DNA from: Terrabacter sp. Root85
GTDB lineage: Bacteria > Actinomycetota > Actinomycetes > Actinomycetales > Dermatophilaceae
Reading direction: 5' to 3'
Length of the DNA stretch: 64,000 bases
NCBI RefSeq assembly: GCF_001429185.1
Contig: NZ_LMIW01000008.1
Span: 186,001-250,000, forward strand
A program made the position numbers and the translations under genes. Shown piece by piece: positions 8,977-21,262 of this stretch (the stretch's first letter is position 1; the number at the start of each line of letters is the position of its first letter). Below the pieces are notes generated by a model. The model made no database searches and was not told the DNA's origin. It saw only the letters and a program-made list of their open reading frames with translations.

Positions 8977-9957
8977 GTGACTCTCGCTTCCGGCATCGGC
9001 TCCTGGCCCGGCACCTCGGTGCGCGACGCGGTGCGGCAGGTGCGCGAGATCCTGGACGGCCACGTGCCCTACCTCCCCGAGCTGCCCGCACGGGGGCCGG
9101 GAGCCGACATGGTCGGGCGCACGGCAGGCCTGCTCGTCGAGCTGCCCGTCGACCTCCAGCCCATCGGGTGGCGGCTCGTCGACCGCCCCGGACGCGACGC
9201 GTCGCGCACGGCGGCGATGCTCCGCGAGGACCTCGACGAGCTCGCCGAGGCCTACGACGGGCACACCGGCCCATTCAAGCTCCAGGTCGTCGGACCGTGG
9301 ACCCTCGCCGCCAACGTGTGGCTCTCGCGCGGCGAGCGCGTCATCGTCGACGACGGCGCCAGCCGTGATCTCGTCGAGTCCCTCGCCGAGGGCGTACGCG
9401 TTCACGTCGCCGCCGTGCGCAGCCTCGTCCCCGGGGCGCGGATCGTGCTCCAGGTGGACGAGCCCAGCCTCCCGACCGTGCTCGCCGGCCGGCTGCCGAC
9501 CTCGTCGGGGTTCGGTCGCCTGCCGAGCCTCGACCCCCAGGTGGCCGCGGCCGGCCTGACGACGGTGCTCCGGGCACACGACGGCGAGACGGTCGTGCAC
9601 TGCTGTGCGGCCAGCCCACCCCTGCCACTCCTGCGGGCCACCGTGCCGACCGCGTTGTCGCTCGACACCTCCGTGCTGCGCCCCCGCGAGTGGGAGGGCG
9701 TCGCCGTCGCGGTCGAGGACGGCATACGCCTCCATGCCGGCGTCGTGCCCACCGACGGGAGCCGGACGCGACCGCAGGACCTGGCCGCCGACCTCGTCGG
9801 GGCGTGGACGCGGACCGGCCTCCCGCTCCGGTCGCTCGCGGACGTCGTCGTGACGCCCGCGTGCGGCCTGGCCACTGCCTCACCGGAGGTCGCGAGGGCC
9901 GTGCAGCGGGCAGCCGTGGAGACCGCCCGCGAGCTCGAGGAGCGCAGCGCCGGCTGA
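8977..9957 (+). CDS. MetE C-terminal-domain-like protein (short methionine synthase family)
   Basis: 326 residues, about half the size of full MetE and lacking the N-terminal folate-binding barrel. It keeps the zinc-site signatures of cobalamin-independent methionine synthase: HCCA (about residues 208-211) and TPACGLA near 291-297, plus VDEPSLP. It corresponds to M. tuberculosis Rv3015c, which also lies just upstream of ligA. The methyl donor is unknown; a methyl-transfer role on a thiol other than full methionine synthesis is possible. Starts at GTG 8977 behind a leaderless promoter; ends before a strong hairpin terminator. Confidence 0.85.
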   Translation: MTLASGIGSWPGTSVRDAVRQVREILDGHVPYLPELPARGPGADMVGRTAGLLVELPVDLQPIGWRLVDRPGRDASRTAAMLREDLDELAEAYDGHTGPFKLQVVGPWTLAANVWLSRGERVIVDDGASRDLVESLAEGVRVHVAAVRSLVPGARIVLQVDEPSLPTVLAGRLPTSSGFGRLPSLDPQVAAAGLTTVLRAHDGETVVHCCAASPPLPLLRATVPTALSLDTSVLRPREWEGVAVAVEDGIRLHAGVVPTDGSRTRPQDLAADLVGAWTRTGLPLRSLADVVVTPACGLATASPEVARAVQRAAVETARELEERSAG

Positions 9958-9987
9958 CCGTCCCCGGCGGCTCCCCATCCTGAACGG

Positions 9988-10023
9988 CAGAGGCCGGCCA
10001 CCCCGAAGGGTGGCCGGCCTCTG
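9988..10023. terminator. Bidirectional terminator, perfect 16-bp stem
   Basis: Arms 9988-10003 and 10008-10023 pair perfectly around a CGAA tetraloop. Lies between the convergent MetE-like gene and the L,D-transpeptidase. Confidence 0.9.
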
Positions 10024-10045
10024 CTCGGTGAGCTCGGTGGTCAGC

Positions 10046-11278
10046 TCAGAGCGCGGAGCCCGCGGTCCACTTGGCCCAGCTGAGGTTCCAGTCCGAGTAG
10101 CCGTTGCCCATCGTCATCGGACGGCTGGTGCCGGTCGTCTCGACGACGTCGCCGATCTGCATCTGGCCGAAGAGCCACTGGCCGTTGGCGTCGCTCATGC
10201 CCGTGCAGCCGTGGCTGACGTTGCGCTTGCCCTGGTCGGCGACCGACCACGGGGCCGTGTGGAGGAACTCGCCGGAGTTCGTGACGCGCATGGCGTACTT
10301 CACCGGGGTGTCGGCGTAGTAGTTGGGGTCGTCCTTCTTCAGGCCGATGGTCTCTGCACGCATCGTGATGTTGGTCTGCTTGTCCATGATGACCTTGACG
10401 CCCGAGCGGGTCACGAAGCCGGGACGACCACCCGTGACGGGGATGCGCTTGGCCCACTTGCCGTTGATGAAGAGGTCCAGCTGGTCCGTCTTGAGGTTGA
10501 CCTTGGCCACGACGGCACGCCCGATGGTGAAGTCGGAGGTCCGGCTCATCTGTCCGTAGCGGTTGCCGCCGGCGGGGACGCCGTTGAGGTTGGCCTCGAC
10601 GTGCACCTTGGTGCCGGCCTTCCAGTACGTCTTGGGACGCCAGTGCGCCTCGCGTGAGCTGAGCCAGTACCAGGACCCGGCCTGGGCGGGGGTCGAGGTC
10701 ACCTTCATGTGCTTCTCGAAGCTCGCCTTGTCGACGACCGGGAGGTCGAAGCGGGCGACGACCGGCATGCCGATGCCGACGGTTCCTCCGTCACGCGGGG
10801 AGACGGCGACGTAGACCTGGTCGTCGAGCGTGAGGTTCGCGGTGCGGAACGTCTGCGTCGACTCGGTGGTCTTGCCGTCGGAGTCCTCGGCCGTGAGGTC
10901 GAGGGTGTACTTGACGCCGGGCTCGAGCAGGTCGGACGCGGTCCACGTGCCGCCGTCGAGGGTGCCGTCGACGGGGATGCGGTTGCCCTTCTTGCTCTTG
11001 TACGAGAGCGAGGCCTTCTTGAGCGTGCCCTTCTCGGCCGAGGCGGTGACCCGCGTGTCGACGGAGACGTCCTCGGACTCGTCGCCCGGGGTCGTCTTGA
11101 AGACCACCGGGTCGGTGGTCGGCGTGGGTGCCGCCGACGTCGTGCCACCAGCGGTCGCCGAGGAGGTGCCCGCGGGCTTGCCGTTCTCGGCCGTGGCAGT
11201 TGCATTGCAGGCCGTGACGCCGAGCATGGCCAGGACGGCCATCCCCGAGACTGCGGCGGAACGGATGCTCAACTTCAC
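10046..11278 (-). CDS. Lipoprotein L,D-transpeptidase (YkuD domain)
   Basis: 410 residues. Lipoprotein signal peptide with lipobox LGVTAC (Cys24), then a Thr/Ala-rich linker, two Ig-like domains (about 55-150 and 150-252), and the YkuD catalytic domain with His340 and the SHGCTGMS motif (catalytic Cys358, His356). It makes 3-3 cross-links between peptide stems of peptidoglycan on the outer face of the membrane, like the mycobacterial Ldt enzymes. The preferred start is GTG 11278 (GAAGGG 9 nt upstream, signal peptide directly after); an ATG 20 codons earlier would spoil the signal peptide. Transcribed alone; the 3' hairpin at 9988-10023 ends it. Confidence 0.93.
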   Translation of the reverse strand: MKLSIRSAAVSGMAVLAMLGVTACNATATAENGKPAGTSSATAGGTTSAAPTPTTDPVVFKTTPGDESEDVSVDTRVTASAEKGTLKKASLSYKSKKGNRIPVDGTLDGGTWTASDLLEPGVKYTLDLTAEDSDGKTTESTQTFRTANLTLDDQVYVAVSPRDGGTVGIGMPVVARFDLPVVDKASFEKHMKVTSTPAQAGSWYWLSSREAHWRPKTYWKAGTKVHVEANLNGVPAGGNRYGQMSRTSDFTIGRAVVAKVNLKTDQLDLFINGKWAKRIPVTGGRPGFVTRSGVKVIMDKQTNITMRAETIGLKKDDPNYYADTPVKYAMRVTNSGEFLHTAPWSVADQGKRNVSHGCTGMSDANGQWLFGQMQIGDVVETTGTSRPMTMGNGYSDWNLSWAKWTAGSAL

Positions 11279-11436
11279 GCGTGAATACCCTTCGCAGACG
11301 TGACGCCGGGCGTCCCAGGGCGGGACGGGGTGCGGCACGTCGATAGTGACCCTGCTCCAGTGTCACCGATCCGGCGCAATACGCCAAAACGTACGGCGAG
11401 TCCAAACTCCTGCGTGTCGCAGGGTCGGGCGGCGCG

Positions 11437-15225
<3,789 letters not shown>

Positions 15226-15492
15226 CGGGTCCGACCCCGTCGGACCTGATCGCACCCGTCGAGCCCGCGTGACCGCACCGGCGACCGCCCGGTCCCGAGG
15301 CTGGCTCGCATGTGTCGCGAGCCCACAGAACCGCGTCAGGTGTGTGGGTCCCCACCGTCCTTTCGGCGTGCAGCCCTCCTAGGCTTTGCCGAAGTTTCCC
15401 GGACTTTCCGGAGTCGTCGCCCGCCCGTCACACCGACCGGCACGGCCCGACACCACGCTCACCCGAGCGCGACGCACGAGGAGGTGCAGGTC
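15226..15492 (+). promoter_or_regulatory. Upstream region of the ABC importer operon
   Basis: 267 bp without a supported gene. It contains a TTTCCCGGACTTTCCGGAG segment around 15390-15412 (a near-direct repeat of TTTCC-GGA) and a purine-rich GAGGAGG Shine-Dalgarno at 15479-15485. No clear terminator for ligA was found here. Confidence 0.35.
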
Positions 15493-16248
15493 TTGACGGG
15501 TACCCCGTTGCTCGAGACCAGGGCCCTGACCAAGGAGTTCCGTGGCTTCCGGGCCGTCTCGGAGGTCGACCTGACGGTCGCCCGCGGCACCGTCCACGCG
15601 CTCGTCGGACCCAACGGTGCGGGCAAGACCACGCTCTTCAACCTGCTCACCGGCTTCCTGACCCCGACGTCCGGCGCCGTGCTCTTCGACGGTGAGGACA
15701 TCACCGGCAAGGCCCCGGAGCAGATCGCACCGCTCGGCATCGCGCGCTCCTTCCAGATCACGAGCCTCTTCGAGGCGATGACCCTGCGCGAGCACCTCGA
15801 GCTGGCCCTCGCCAGCCCGACCGGCATGGGCAAGCAGTGGTGGCGCTCGGTCACCCGCATGGCCACGTTCAAGGACCGCGCCATGGAGCTGCTCGAGCAG
15901 GTCGGCCTCGCCGACCGGGCCGGCGCACCCGCCTCGTCGCTGGCCTACGGCCAGAAGCGCGCGCTCGAGCTCGCGATCGCCATGGCACTCGACCCCAAGC
16001 TGCTGCTCCTCGACGAGCCGACGGCCGGCATGGGCATCGAGGACGTCGACCGCACCATCGCCCTCGTCAAGCAGCTCGCCGAGGGCCGCACCGTGGTCTT
16101 CGTCGACCACAACATGCACGTCGTCGGATCGCTCGCCGACCGCGTCACCGTGCTCCAGTCGGGGCAGGTGCTCGCGGAGGGACCCTACGAGCAGGTGCGC
16201 GCCGACGAGCGGGTCATCACGGCATACCTCGGAGCAGCCCATGAGTGA
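15493..16248 (+). CDS. ABC transporter ATPase, LivG type
   Basis: 251 residues. Walker A GPNGAGKTTLFNLLTG (about 37-52), Q-loop region FQITSLFE, signature variant LAYGQKRALELAIAM, Walker B LLLLDEPTAGM, switch histidine VFVDHNMHVV. The position and the sequence RALELAIAMALDPKLLLLDEPTAGMG are typical of the LivG subunit of branched-chain amino acid type (HAAT) importers. I chose TTG 15493 because GAGGAGG lies about 8 nt upstream; an in-frame GTG at 15484 overlaps that Shine-Dalgarno. Its last 8 bp overlap the start of the partner ATPase. First gene of a five-gene operon. Confidence 0.9.
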   Translation: MTGTPLLETRALTKEFRGFRAVSEVDLTVARGTVHALVGPNGAGKTTLFNLLTGFLTPTSGAVLFDGEDITGKAPEQIAPLGIARSFQITSLFEAMTLREHLELALASPTGMGKQWWRSVTRMATFKDRAMELLEQVGLADRAGAPASSLAYGQKRALELAIAMALDPKLLLLDEPTAGMGIEDVDRTIALVKQLAEGRTVVFVDHNMHVVGSLADRVTVLQSGQVLAEGPYEQVRADERVITAYLGAAHE

Positions 16249-17032
16249 CGACACGACGGCCACGACGACGACGGAGCAGCCTGCGCCCGACCGCGCCGGT
16301 GCGCCGGAGGCCGGGAGCCCCGGGCCTGGCGCCGCACGGATGCTCGAGGTGTCCGGGCTCTCCGCCTGGTACGGCGAGGCCCGCGTCCTCACCGAGGTCA
16401 GCATCGACGTGGCCCCCGGTGAGGTCGTCACCCTCGTCGGGCGCAACGGAGCCGGCAAGACGACCCTGCTGCGCTCGGTCATGGGCCTGCACCGGCAGAT
16501 CGAGGGCACGATGACCCTGGACGGCGCCGACCTCGCCAAGCGGTCGGCCGACGCCCGGGCCCGCGCGGGCATCGGCTGGGTCCCCGACGACCGCGGCATC
16601 TACGCGAGCCTCACCGTCGCCGAGAACCTCCTGCTCCCGCCGGTCGTCCACGCGGACGCGTGGCCGCTCGAGCGGGTCTACGAGTTCTTCCCCGTGCTCC
16701 ACGAACGCCGCGACTTCCCCGGCACGAAGCTCTCGGGCGGCGAGCAGCAGATGCTCGCGATGGCCCGGGTGCTGCGGATGGGTTCACGGCTGCTGCTGCT
16801 CGACGAGCCGAGCGAGGGCCTGGCCCCCGTCATCGTCCAGCGCATCGGCGAGATCATCCGCGAGATCAAGGGCCAGGGGGTCGCCGTCCTCCTCGTCGAG
16901 CAGAACGTCACGTTCGCCTCGACGGTCGCCGACCGGCACTACCTGCTCGCACAGGGCAAGGTCGTCGAGCACCTCGGCAACGAGGACTTCCGCGCTCGCG
17001 AGGGCGAGCTGCTCACCTACCTCGGGATGTAG
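16241..17032 (+). CDS. ABC transporter ATPase, LivF type
   Basis: 263 residues with a 33-residue disordered Thr/Pro/Ala-rich N-terminal extension not found in typical LivF. Conserved domain from MLEVSGLSAWYG: Walker A GRNGAGKTTLLRSV (about 67-80), Q-loop segment VPDDRGIYASLTV, signature LSGGEQQMLAMAR, Walker B LLLLDEPSEGLAP, switch VLLVEQNV. Forms the nucleotide-binding pair with the preceding protein, powering uptake through the two permeases encoded downstream. ATG 16241 lies inside the end of the first ATPase gene. Confidence 0.92.
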   Translation: MSDDTTATTTTEQPAPDRAGAPEAGSPGPGAARMLEVSGLSAWYGEARVLTEVSIDVAPGEVVTLVGRNGAGKTTLLRSVMGLHRQIEGTMTLDGADLAKRSADARARAGIGWVPDDRGIYASLTVAENLLLPPVVHADAWPLERVYEFFPVLHERRDFPGTKLSGGEQQMLAMARVLRMGSRLLLLDEPSEGLAPVIVQRIGEIIREIKGQGVAVLLVEQNVTFASTVADRHYLLAQGKVVEHLGNEDFRAREGELLTYLGM

Positions 17033-17097
17033 CACCCACCCGTCGCCCGGCCGCGTCAGGCGCCCGGGCGCAGCCGGCTCCGTCGTCACGACGCCCT

Positions 17098-17175
17098 CGC
17101 GTCACACCGCACACACCGCACCCACCGTGGTACCCCGTCACACCCGCACCACACGTCACCACTCGTCACAACCCC
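17098..17175 (+). promoter_or_regulatory. C/A-rich leader with four CGTCAC repeats before the binding-protein gene
   Basis: The 5' side of the binding-protein gene is strikingly G-poor on the + strand, with CGTCACA at 17100, 17136 and 17164 and CGTCACC at 17154. An unstructured C-rich RNA of this kind resembles a Rho utilisation site, or could be a regulator-binding repeat. Function inferred only from composition. Confidence 0.35.
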
Positions 17176-17185
17176 AGGAGGGGAC

Positions 17186-18430
17186 ATGCGTAGCAGGACA
17201 GTCCAGGGCACCGTCGCCATCGCCGCGACCGCGTCGCTCGCGCTCGCCGCGTGCGGAGGGGCCGGCGGCCCCCAGTCCGGCGGCTCGAGCAAGCTCACCG
17301 ACGACAAGCTCGTCATCGGCCTGCTCAACGACCAGTCGGGCGTCTACAAGGACCTGTCCGGTCCCAACAGCAAGGTCGCCATCGAGATGGCGATCGAGGA
17401 CTACAAGGCCAAGTACGGCGACAAGGCCGTGGCCAAGGACATCGAGGTCGTCACGGCCGACCACCAGAACAAGGCCGACATCGCCAACTCCAAGGCGCAG
17501 GAGATGTACGACCGCCAGAAGGCTGACATCATCCTCGACGTGCCGAACTCGGCCGCCGCGCTCGCCGTCGCCACGCAGGCCAAGAACAAGAAGAAGCTCT
17601 ACATCAACATCGGCGCCGGCACGACGGCGCTGACGGGCGCGAGCTGCAACAAGTACACCTTCCACTGGGCGTACAACACGAGCGTCCTGGCGCGCGGCAC
17701 GGCCGGCACGATCACCAAGGCCGGCGGCAAGAAGTGGAACATCGTCTACCCCGACTACGCCTTCGGCCAGGACATGAACAAGTCCTTCACCAAGGAGATC
17801 ACCACCGCGGGCGGCACCGTCGGCCAGTCGATCGCCTCGCCCTTCCCGAGCGACAACTTCGCCACCTTCATCACCAAGGCCGGCGAGGGCGACCCCGACG
17901 TCATCGGCTCGATGCACGCCGGTGGCGACCTCATCAACTTCGTCAAGCAGTTCAACCAGAGCTCGCTCAAGGGCAAGGTCCAGCTCGCGGTCGGCCTGAT
18001 GTTCATCACGGACATCCACTCGCTCGGCGTCGACCAGTTCGCCGGTACCCAGTTCACCGACGCCTGGTACTGGAACTTCGACGCGCAGAACAAGAAGTGG
18101 GCCGACCGCTTCAAGGAGAAGACGAACACCCGTCCGTCGTTCGCCCACGCCGCCAACTACTCGGCCGCGATGAACTACCTCGAGGCCGTCCAGGAGGCCG
18201 GCACCGACGACGCCGACACCATCGTCGGCAAGCTCGAGGGCAAGAAGATCAACGACGTCTTCCTGCGCAACGGCGAGATCCGCAAGGCCGACCACGCCGT
18301 CATCCACGACGTCTACCTCGCCAAGGTCAAGAGCTCCGCCCCGGAGGAGTGGGACTACGAGGACATCGAGAAGACGATCCCGGCCTCCGAGGCCTACGGG
18401 GAGGCCAACCCCGCCTGCTCGATGAGCTGA
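17186..18430 (+). CDS. ABC transporter substrate-binding lipoprotein (LivK/HAAT type)
   Basis: 414 residues. Lipobox LALAAC, so it is anchored in the membrane outer leaflet after cleavage. Periplasmic-binding-fold domain begins DDKLVIGLLNDQSGVY and includes VVTADHQNKADIA and WNIVYPDYAFGQD, the pattern of type I HAAT family receptors. It captures the ligand for the LivGFHM-type importer. The ligand is not determined: HAAT systems carry branched-chain amino acids, urea, aromatic acids or amides. An AGGAGGGG Shine-Dalgarno precedes ATG 17186. A C/A-rich repeat tract lies upstream and a 14-bp perfect hairpin downstream; the hairpin could protect this message so that binding protein exceeds permease. 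Confidence 0.92.
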   Translation: MRSRTVQGTVAIAATASLALAACGGAGGPQSGGSSKLTDDKLVIGLLNDQSGVYKDLSGPNSKVAIEMAIEDYKAKYGDKAVAKDIEVVTADHQNKADIANSKAQEMYDRQKADIILDVPNSAAALAVATQAKNKKKLYINIGAGTTALTGASCNKYTFHWAYNTSVLARGTAGTITKAGGKKWNIVYPDYAFGQDMNKSFTKEITTAGGTVGQSIASPFPSDNFATFITKAGEGDPDVIGSMHAGGDLINFVKQFNQSSLKGKVQLAVGLMFITDIHSLGVDQFAGTQFTDAWYWNFDAQNKKWADRFKEKTNTRPSFAHAANYSAAMNYLEAVQEAGTDDADTIVGKLEGKKINDVFLRNGEIRKADHAVIHDVYLAKVKSSAPEEWDYEDIEKTIPASEAYGEANPACSMS

Positions 18431-18440
18431 CACCCCCTTG

Positions 18441-18488
18441 CGTATGCCGTCCGGTCGCGTCCCACGCGGCCGCGCCGGACGGCATACG
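18441..18488 (+). terminator. Hairpin between binding protein and permease, built from GTATGCC motif
   Basis: CGTATGCCGTCCGG (18441-18454) pairs perfectly with CCGGACGGCATACG (18475-18488) around a 20-nt loop. It sits just after the binding-protein stop inside the operon, so it is probably a partial terminator or RNA-stabilising element. Both arms contain the dispersed GTATGCC heptamer. Confidence 0.75.
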
Positions 18489-18550
18489 GCACAGCGCGAC
18501 TGTCGAGGCAGCCGCACCCAGCCCGATCGACCGCGAACCGAGCGAGAGAC

Positions 18551-19420
18551 ATGAGCGAATTCATCCAGTACACCCTCCAGGGGCTCGCCGCCGGGGGCTT
18601 CTACGCGCTCTCCGCGCTGGGCCTCGCCGTCATCTTCGGCGTCCTCGGGGTCGTCAACTTCTCCCACGGCGCCTGCTACATGCTCGGCGCCGTCCTGTCC
18701 GCCGTCCTGCTCGCCGAGCTGAACGTCGGTTTCTGGGCCGCGCTCGTCATCGTGCCGATCCTCATGTTCGGGTTCGGCGTGCTCATGGAGCGCCTGCTCG
18801 TGCGCTGGTTGCTCGAGCTCGACCCGCTCTACAACTTCCTGCTCACGTTCGGCCTCACGCTCGTGATCGTCGAGGCGGTCAAGCAGCGCTACGGCGTCTC
18901 GGGCCTGCCCTACCAGGTGCCTGCCGGACTCGGGGGCCAGGTCTCCGTCGGCTCGGTCAACCTCTCGGTCTACGCGATCTTCGCCTGTCTCTTCTCGGTC
19001 GTGGTCTGCGTGGCGGTCGGGCTGCTGCTGACGAAGACGCGCATCGGCATGATCGTGCGCGCCGCCACCGAGGCACCCGACCGGACGCGGGCCCTCGGCA
19101 TCAACGTCGGGCTCTGGGTCACGCCCGTCTTCGGCTTCGGCATCGCCCTCGCCGGCCTCGCAGGGGTGCTGGCCGCCCCGACCCGCGCGATCACCGCCGA
19201 GATGGGCAGCAACTTCATCATCATCCTGTTCGCCGTCGTCGTCATCGGAGGCCTCGGATCCATCCTCGGGGCGGTGGTCGCGGGCTTCCTCGTCGGACTC
19301 GTCGAGGCCTACGGCATCGCCTACGCCCCCACGTACGCCCAGATCGTCATCTTCGTGCTGATGGCGATCGTCGTTCTCGTCCGGCCCTCGGGGCTCTTCG
19401 GACGGGAGGAGGTCGCATGA
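18551..19420 (+). CDS. ABC transporter permease, LivH type
   Basis: 289 residues, almost entirely hydrophobic with about eight predicted membrane spans. N-terminal segment QGLAAGGFYALSALGLAVIFGVLGVVNFSHGACYMLGA is the hallmark of LivH permeases, and the EAA-like loop lies near RAATEAPDRTRALGINV. Forms one half of the membrane channel. A CGAGAGA purine tract precedes ATG 18551. Ends in a 4-bp ATGA overlap with the second permease gene. Confidence 0.93.
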   Translation: MSEFIQYTLQGLAAGGFYALSALGLAVIFGVLGVVNFSHGACYMLGAVLSAVLLAELNVGFWAALVIVPILMFGFGVLMERLLVRWLLELDPLYNFLLTFGLTLVIVEAVKQRYGVSGLPYQVPAGLGGQVSVGSVNLSVYAIFACLFSVVVCVAVGLLLTKTRIGMIVRAATEAPDRTRALGINVGLWVTPVFGFGIALAGLAGVLAAPTRAITAEMGSNFIIILFAVVVIGGLGSILGAVVAGFLVGLVEAYGIAYAPTYAQIVIFVLMAIVVLVRPSGLFGREEVA

Positions 19421-20436
19421 GCGAGCAGATGACCGCCAAGGTCGACGTCGACCTGGCCCAGCCCTCGATCCTGTCGCGGCGCAACCCGCTGCGCTACGTC
19501 ATGCTCCTGGCCGGCCTCGCCGTGCTCGTGATGCTGCCGTACTGGATCTACCCGCCAGTCGCGATGGACATCCTCTGCTGGGGTCTCTTCGCGATCAGCG
19601 TCGACCTGCTCCTCGGCTTCACGGGGCTGCTCAGCTTCGGCCACGCCGCGTTCTGGGGCGGCTCGGCCTACTGCACGGGGCTCATCGCCACCCACTGGGG
19701 CGTGCCCTTCCCGGTCGCCGTCATCGGCGGTGCCGTCTTCGCGATGCTCATCGCCTGGCCGATCGGCTACCTCTCGGTGCGGCGGACCGGCATCTACTTC
19801 GCCATGGTCACCCTGGCCTTCGCGCAGATGCTCTACTTCATCGCCAACCAGGCGCGTGACCTCACGGGCGGCGAGAACGGGCTCCAGGGCATCCCGAGGA
19901 ACTTCTTCGGCATCGAGGCGGTCGAGACCGACCCGTTCTACTTCTACTACGTCGGCGCCGCGATGATCCTCGTCGGGATCCTCGTCGCGTGGCGCGTCGT
20001 CAACTCGCCCTTCGGCCGGGTGCTGACGGCCGTGCGCGACAACCCGGCCCGGGCGCGCGCCCTCGGCTACGACGTCGAGCGCTACAAGATCACGGTGTTC
20101 ATCATCTCGGCCGGGCTCGCCGGCCTCGCCGGCGGCGTCTTCGCCGTGAGCCACCAGTTCGCGTCGCTGCAGGAGCTGATGTGGACGACGTCGGGCAAGG
20201 TCGTGCTCATCACGGTCCTCGGCGGCATCGGGACGCTCTGGGGCGGCCTCGTCGGCGCCGGCGTCGTCGTGACGCTCGAGGACTATCTCGCGAGCTCCGG
20301 CTTCGAGGGCATCGGCCTCATCACCGGCACGATCTTCGTCGTCATCGTCCTGCTCTTCCGCCACGGCATCTGGGGCACGGCGCGCAACGTCCTGCGCCGC
20401 TACGTCCTCGAGAGGCGCGGCAGGCAGCGCGACTGA
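19417..20436 (+). CDS. ABC transporter permease, LivM type
   Basis: 339 residues with a hydrophilic N-terminal tail and about nine membrane spans. Conserved LivM features are DLLLGFTGLLSFGHAAFWG, the GGENGLQGIPR loop, and VLTAVRDNPARARALGYDVERYK, the coupling loop that docks on the ATPases. ATG 19417 overlaps the previous stop, with GGGAGGA upstream. Last gene of the operon, closed by the hairpin at 20444-20498. Confidence 0.93.
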   Translation: MSEQMTAKVDVDLAQPSILSRRNPLRYVMLLAGLAVLVMLPYWIYPPVAMDILCWGLFAISVDLLLGFTGLLSFGHAAFWGGSAYCTGLIATHWGVPFPVAVIGGAVFAMLIAWPIGYLSVRRTGIYFAMVTLAFAQMLYFIANQARDLTGGENGLQGIPRNFFGIEAVETDPFYFYYVGAAMILVGILVAWRVVNSPFGRVLTAVRDNPARARALGYDVERYKITVFIISAGLAGLAGGVFAVSHQFASLQELMWTTSGKVVLITVLGGIGTLWGGLVGAGVVVTLEDYLASSGFEGIGLITGTIFVVIVLLFRHGIWGTARNVLRRYVLERRGRQRD

Positions 20437-20443
20437 GAGACCT

Positions 20444-20498
20444 ACCGGTTGGAGGTATCCGCGCGGCGGTTCCGTCGGCGCGGATACCTGCAACCGGT
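20444..20498. terminator. Bidirectional terminator after the ABC operon
   Basis: Arms 20444-20464 and 20478-20498 form a 21-bp stem with one mismatch and a 13-nt loop. Its right arm touches the stop codon of the convergent gene at 20498. Confidence 0.85.
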
Positions 20499-21097
20499 CA
20501 GGACCGAGGCGTCAGGATGCGGCGGCCGCCGCGGCCCACCACGAGCCACGCCACCGCGCCGAGACCCCAGTTGGTGACGGTGTTCTTGACGACGGCGTTG
20601 TCGCCGCTGAACTGCTTGACGCCCGCGGTCCGGCTGAAGACGCCGAGGTCGGCCCAGTCGGCGGCGCGCAGCACGGCCGCCACGAGGGCGTTGCGTGTGT
20701 TGGCGTCCAGCACGACGAGGACGGCTCCGAGCAGGAGCGCCGTGGCGGCGAGCAGGCACGCGAACCAGACGATGTCGCCGAGCAGGGTGCGCACGCGCCT
20801 GATCCCGGCCCCGGTGAGGGTCGCGGCGCGGCGGGCGCCGGCCCGCACGTCGGGGGAGCGGCGCGCCCGAGGCGCGACCTCGGCCATCTCGGCCTTGGCG
20901 GAGGCCCGGTCGGCCGGTGCGTCGGTCGACGTCTCGGTCGCCGTGTCGGTCGCCGTCTCGTTCGCCGTCGGGGTGGGTGCTGGGCCGGCCGAGGCGGCGG
21001 GGGTCGGGTCGGCCGCTTCGGCCGCGGGGGCGGGAGGCGCTGGCACGTTCTCCCTGGGCGCGGTCGTCGTCGTGGTCGGGCTGGCCGGGCTCGTCAT
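20498..21097 (-). CDS. Membrane protein of unknown function
   Basis: 199 residues. Residues 1-75 are low-complexity Thr/Pro/Ala/Glu, followed by a basic segment (about 77-103). Then a transmembrane helix WFACLLAATALLLGAVLVVL (about 111-130), a conserved-looking SRTAGVKQFSGDNAVVKNTVTNWGLGAVAWLVVG stretch with a second short hydrophobic helix, and a basic C-terminus. I do not recognise the family. AAGGAG lies 8 nt before ATG 21097. It sits between the ABC operon and gatC, divergent from gatC. Confidence 0.7.
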   Translation of the reverse strand: MTSPASPTTTTTAPRENVPAPPAPAAEAADPTPAASAGPAPTPTANETATDTATETSTDAPADRASAKAEMAEVAPRARRSPDVRAGARRAATLTGAGIRRVRTLLGDIVWFACLLAATALLLGAVLVVLDANTRNALVAAVLRAADWADLGVFSRTAGVKQFSGDNAVVKNTVTNWGLGAVAWLVVGRGGRRILTPRS

Positions 21098-21249
21098 CGA
21101 GGGTTCTCCTTGGGTGGTTCGTGGATCCGCCGTGGTCAACGAGCGACACCCGCGGCAGGACACGCCTCGCGCCGGAGGACTTCGCGGCAGGGGCCACGCG
21201 ATGCCGTGCACGGCCCGGACGCGTGGTCCGGGCCCGAGGGGCTGCCCCA

Positions 21250-21255
21250 TAGACT
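21250..21255 (+). promoter_or_regulatory. Leaderless -10 element for gatCAB
   Basis: TAGACT ends 7 nt before ATG 21263, with no Shine-Dalgarno in the gap. Confidence 0.6.
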
Positions 21256-21262
21256 GGCCCGC

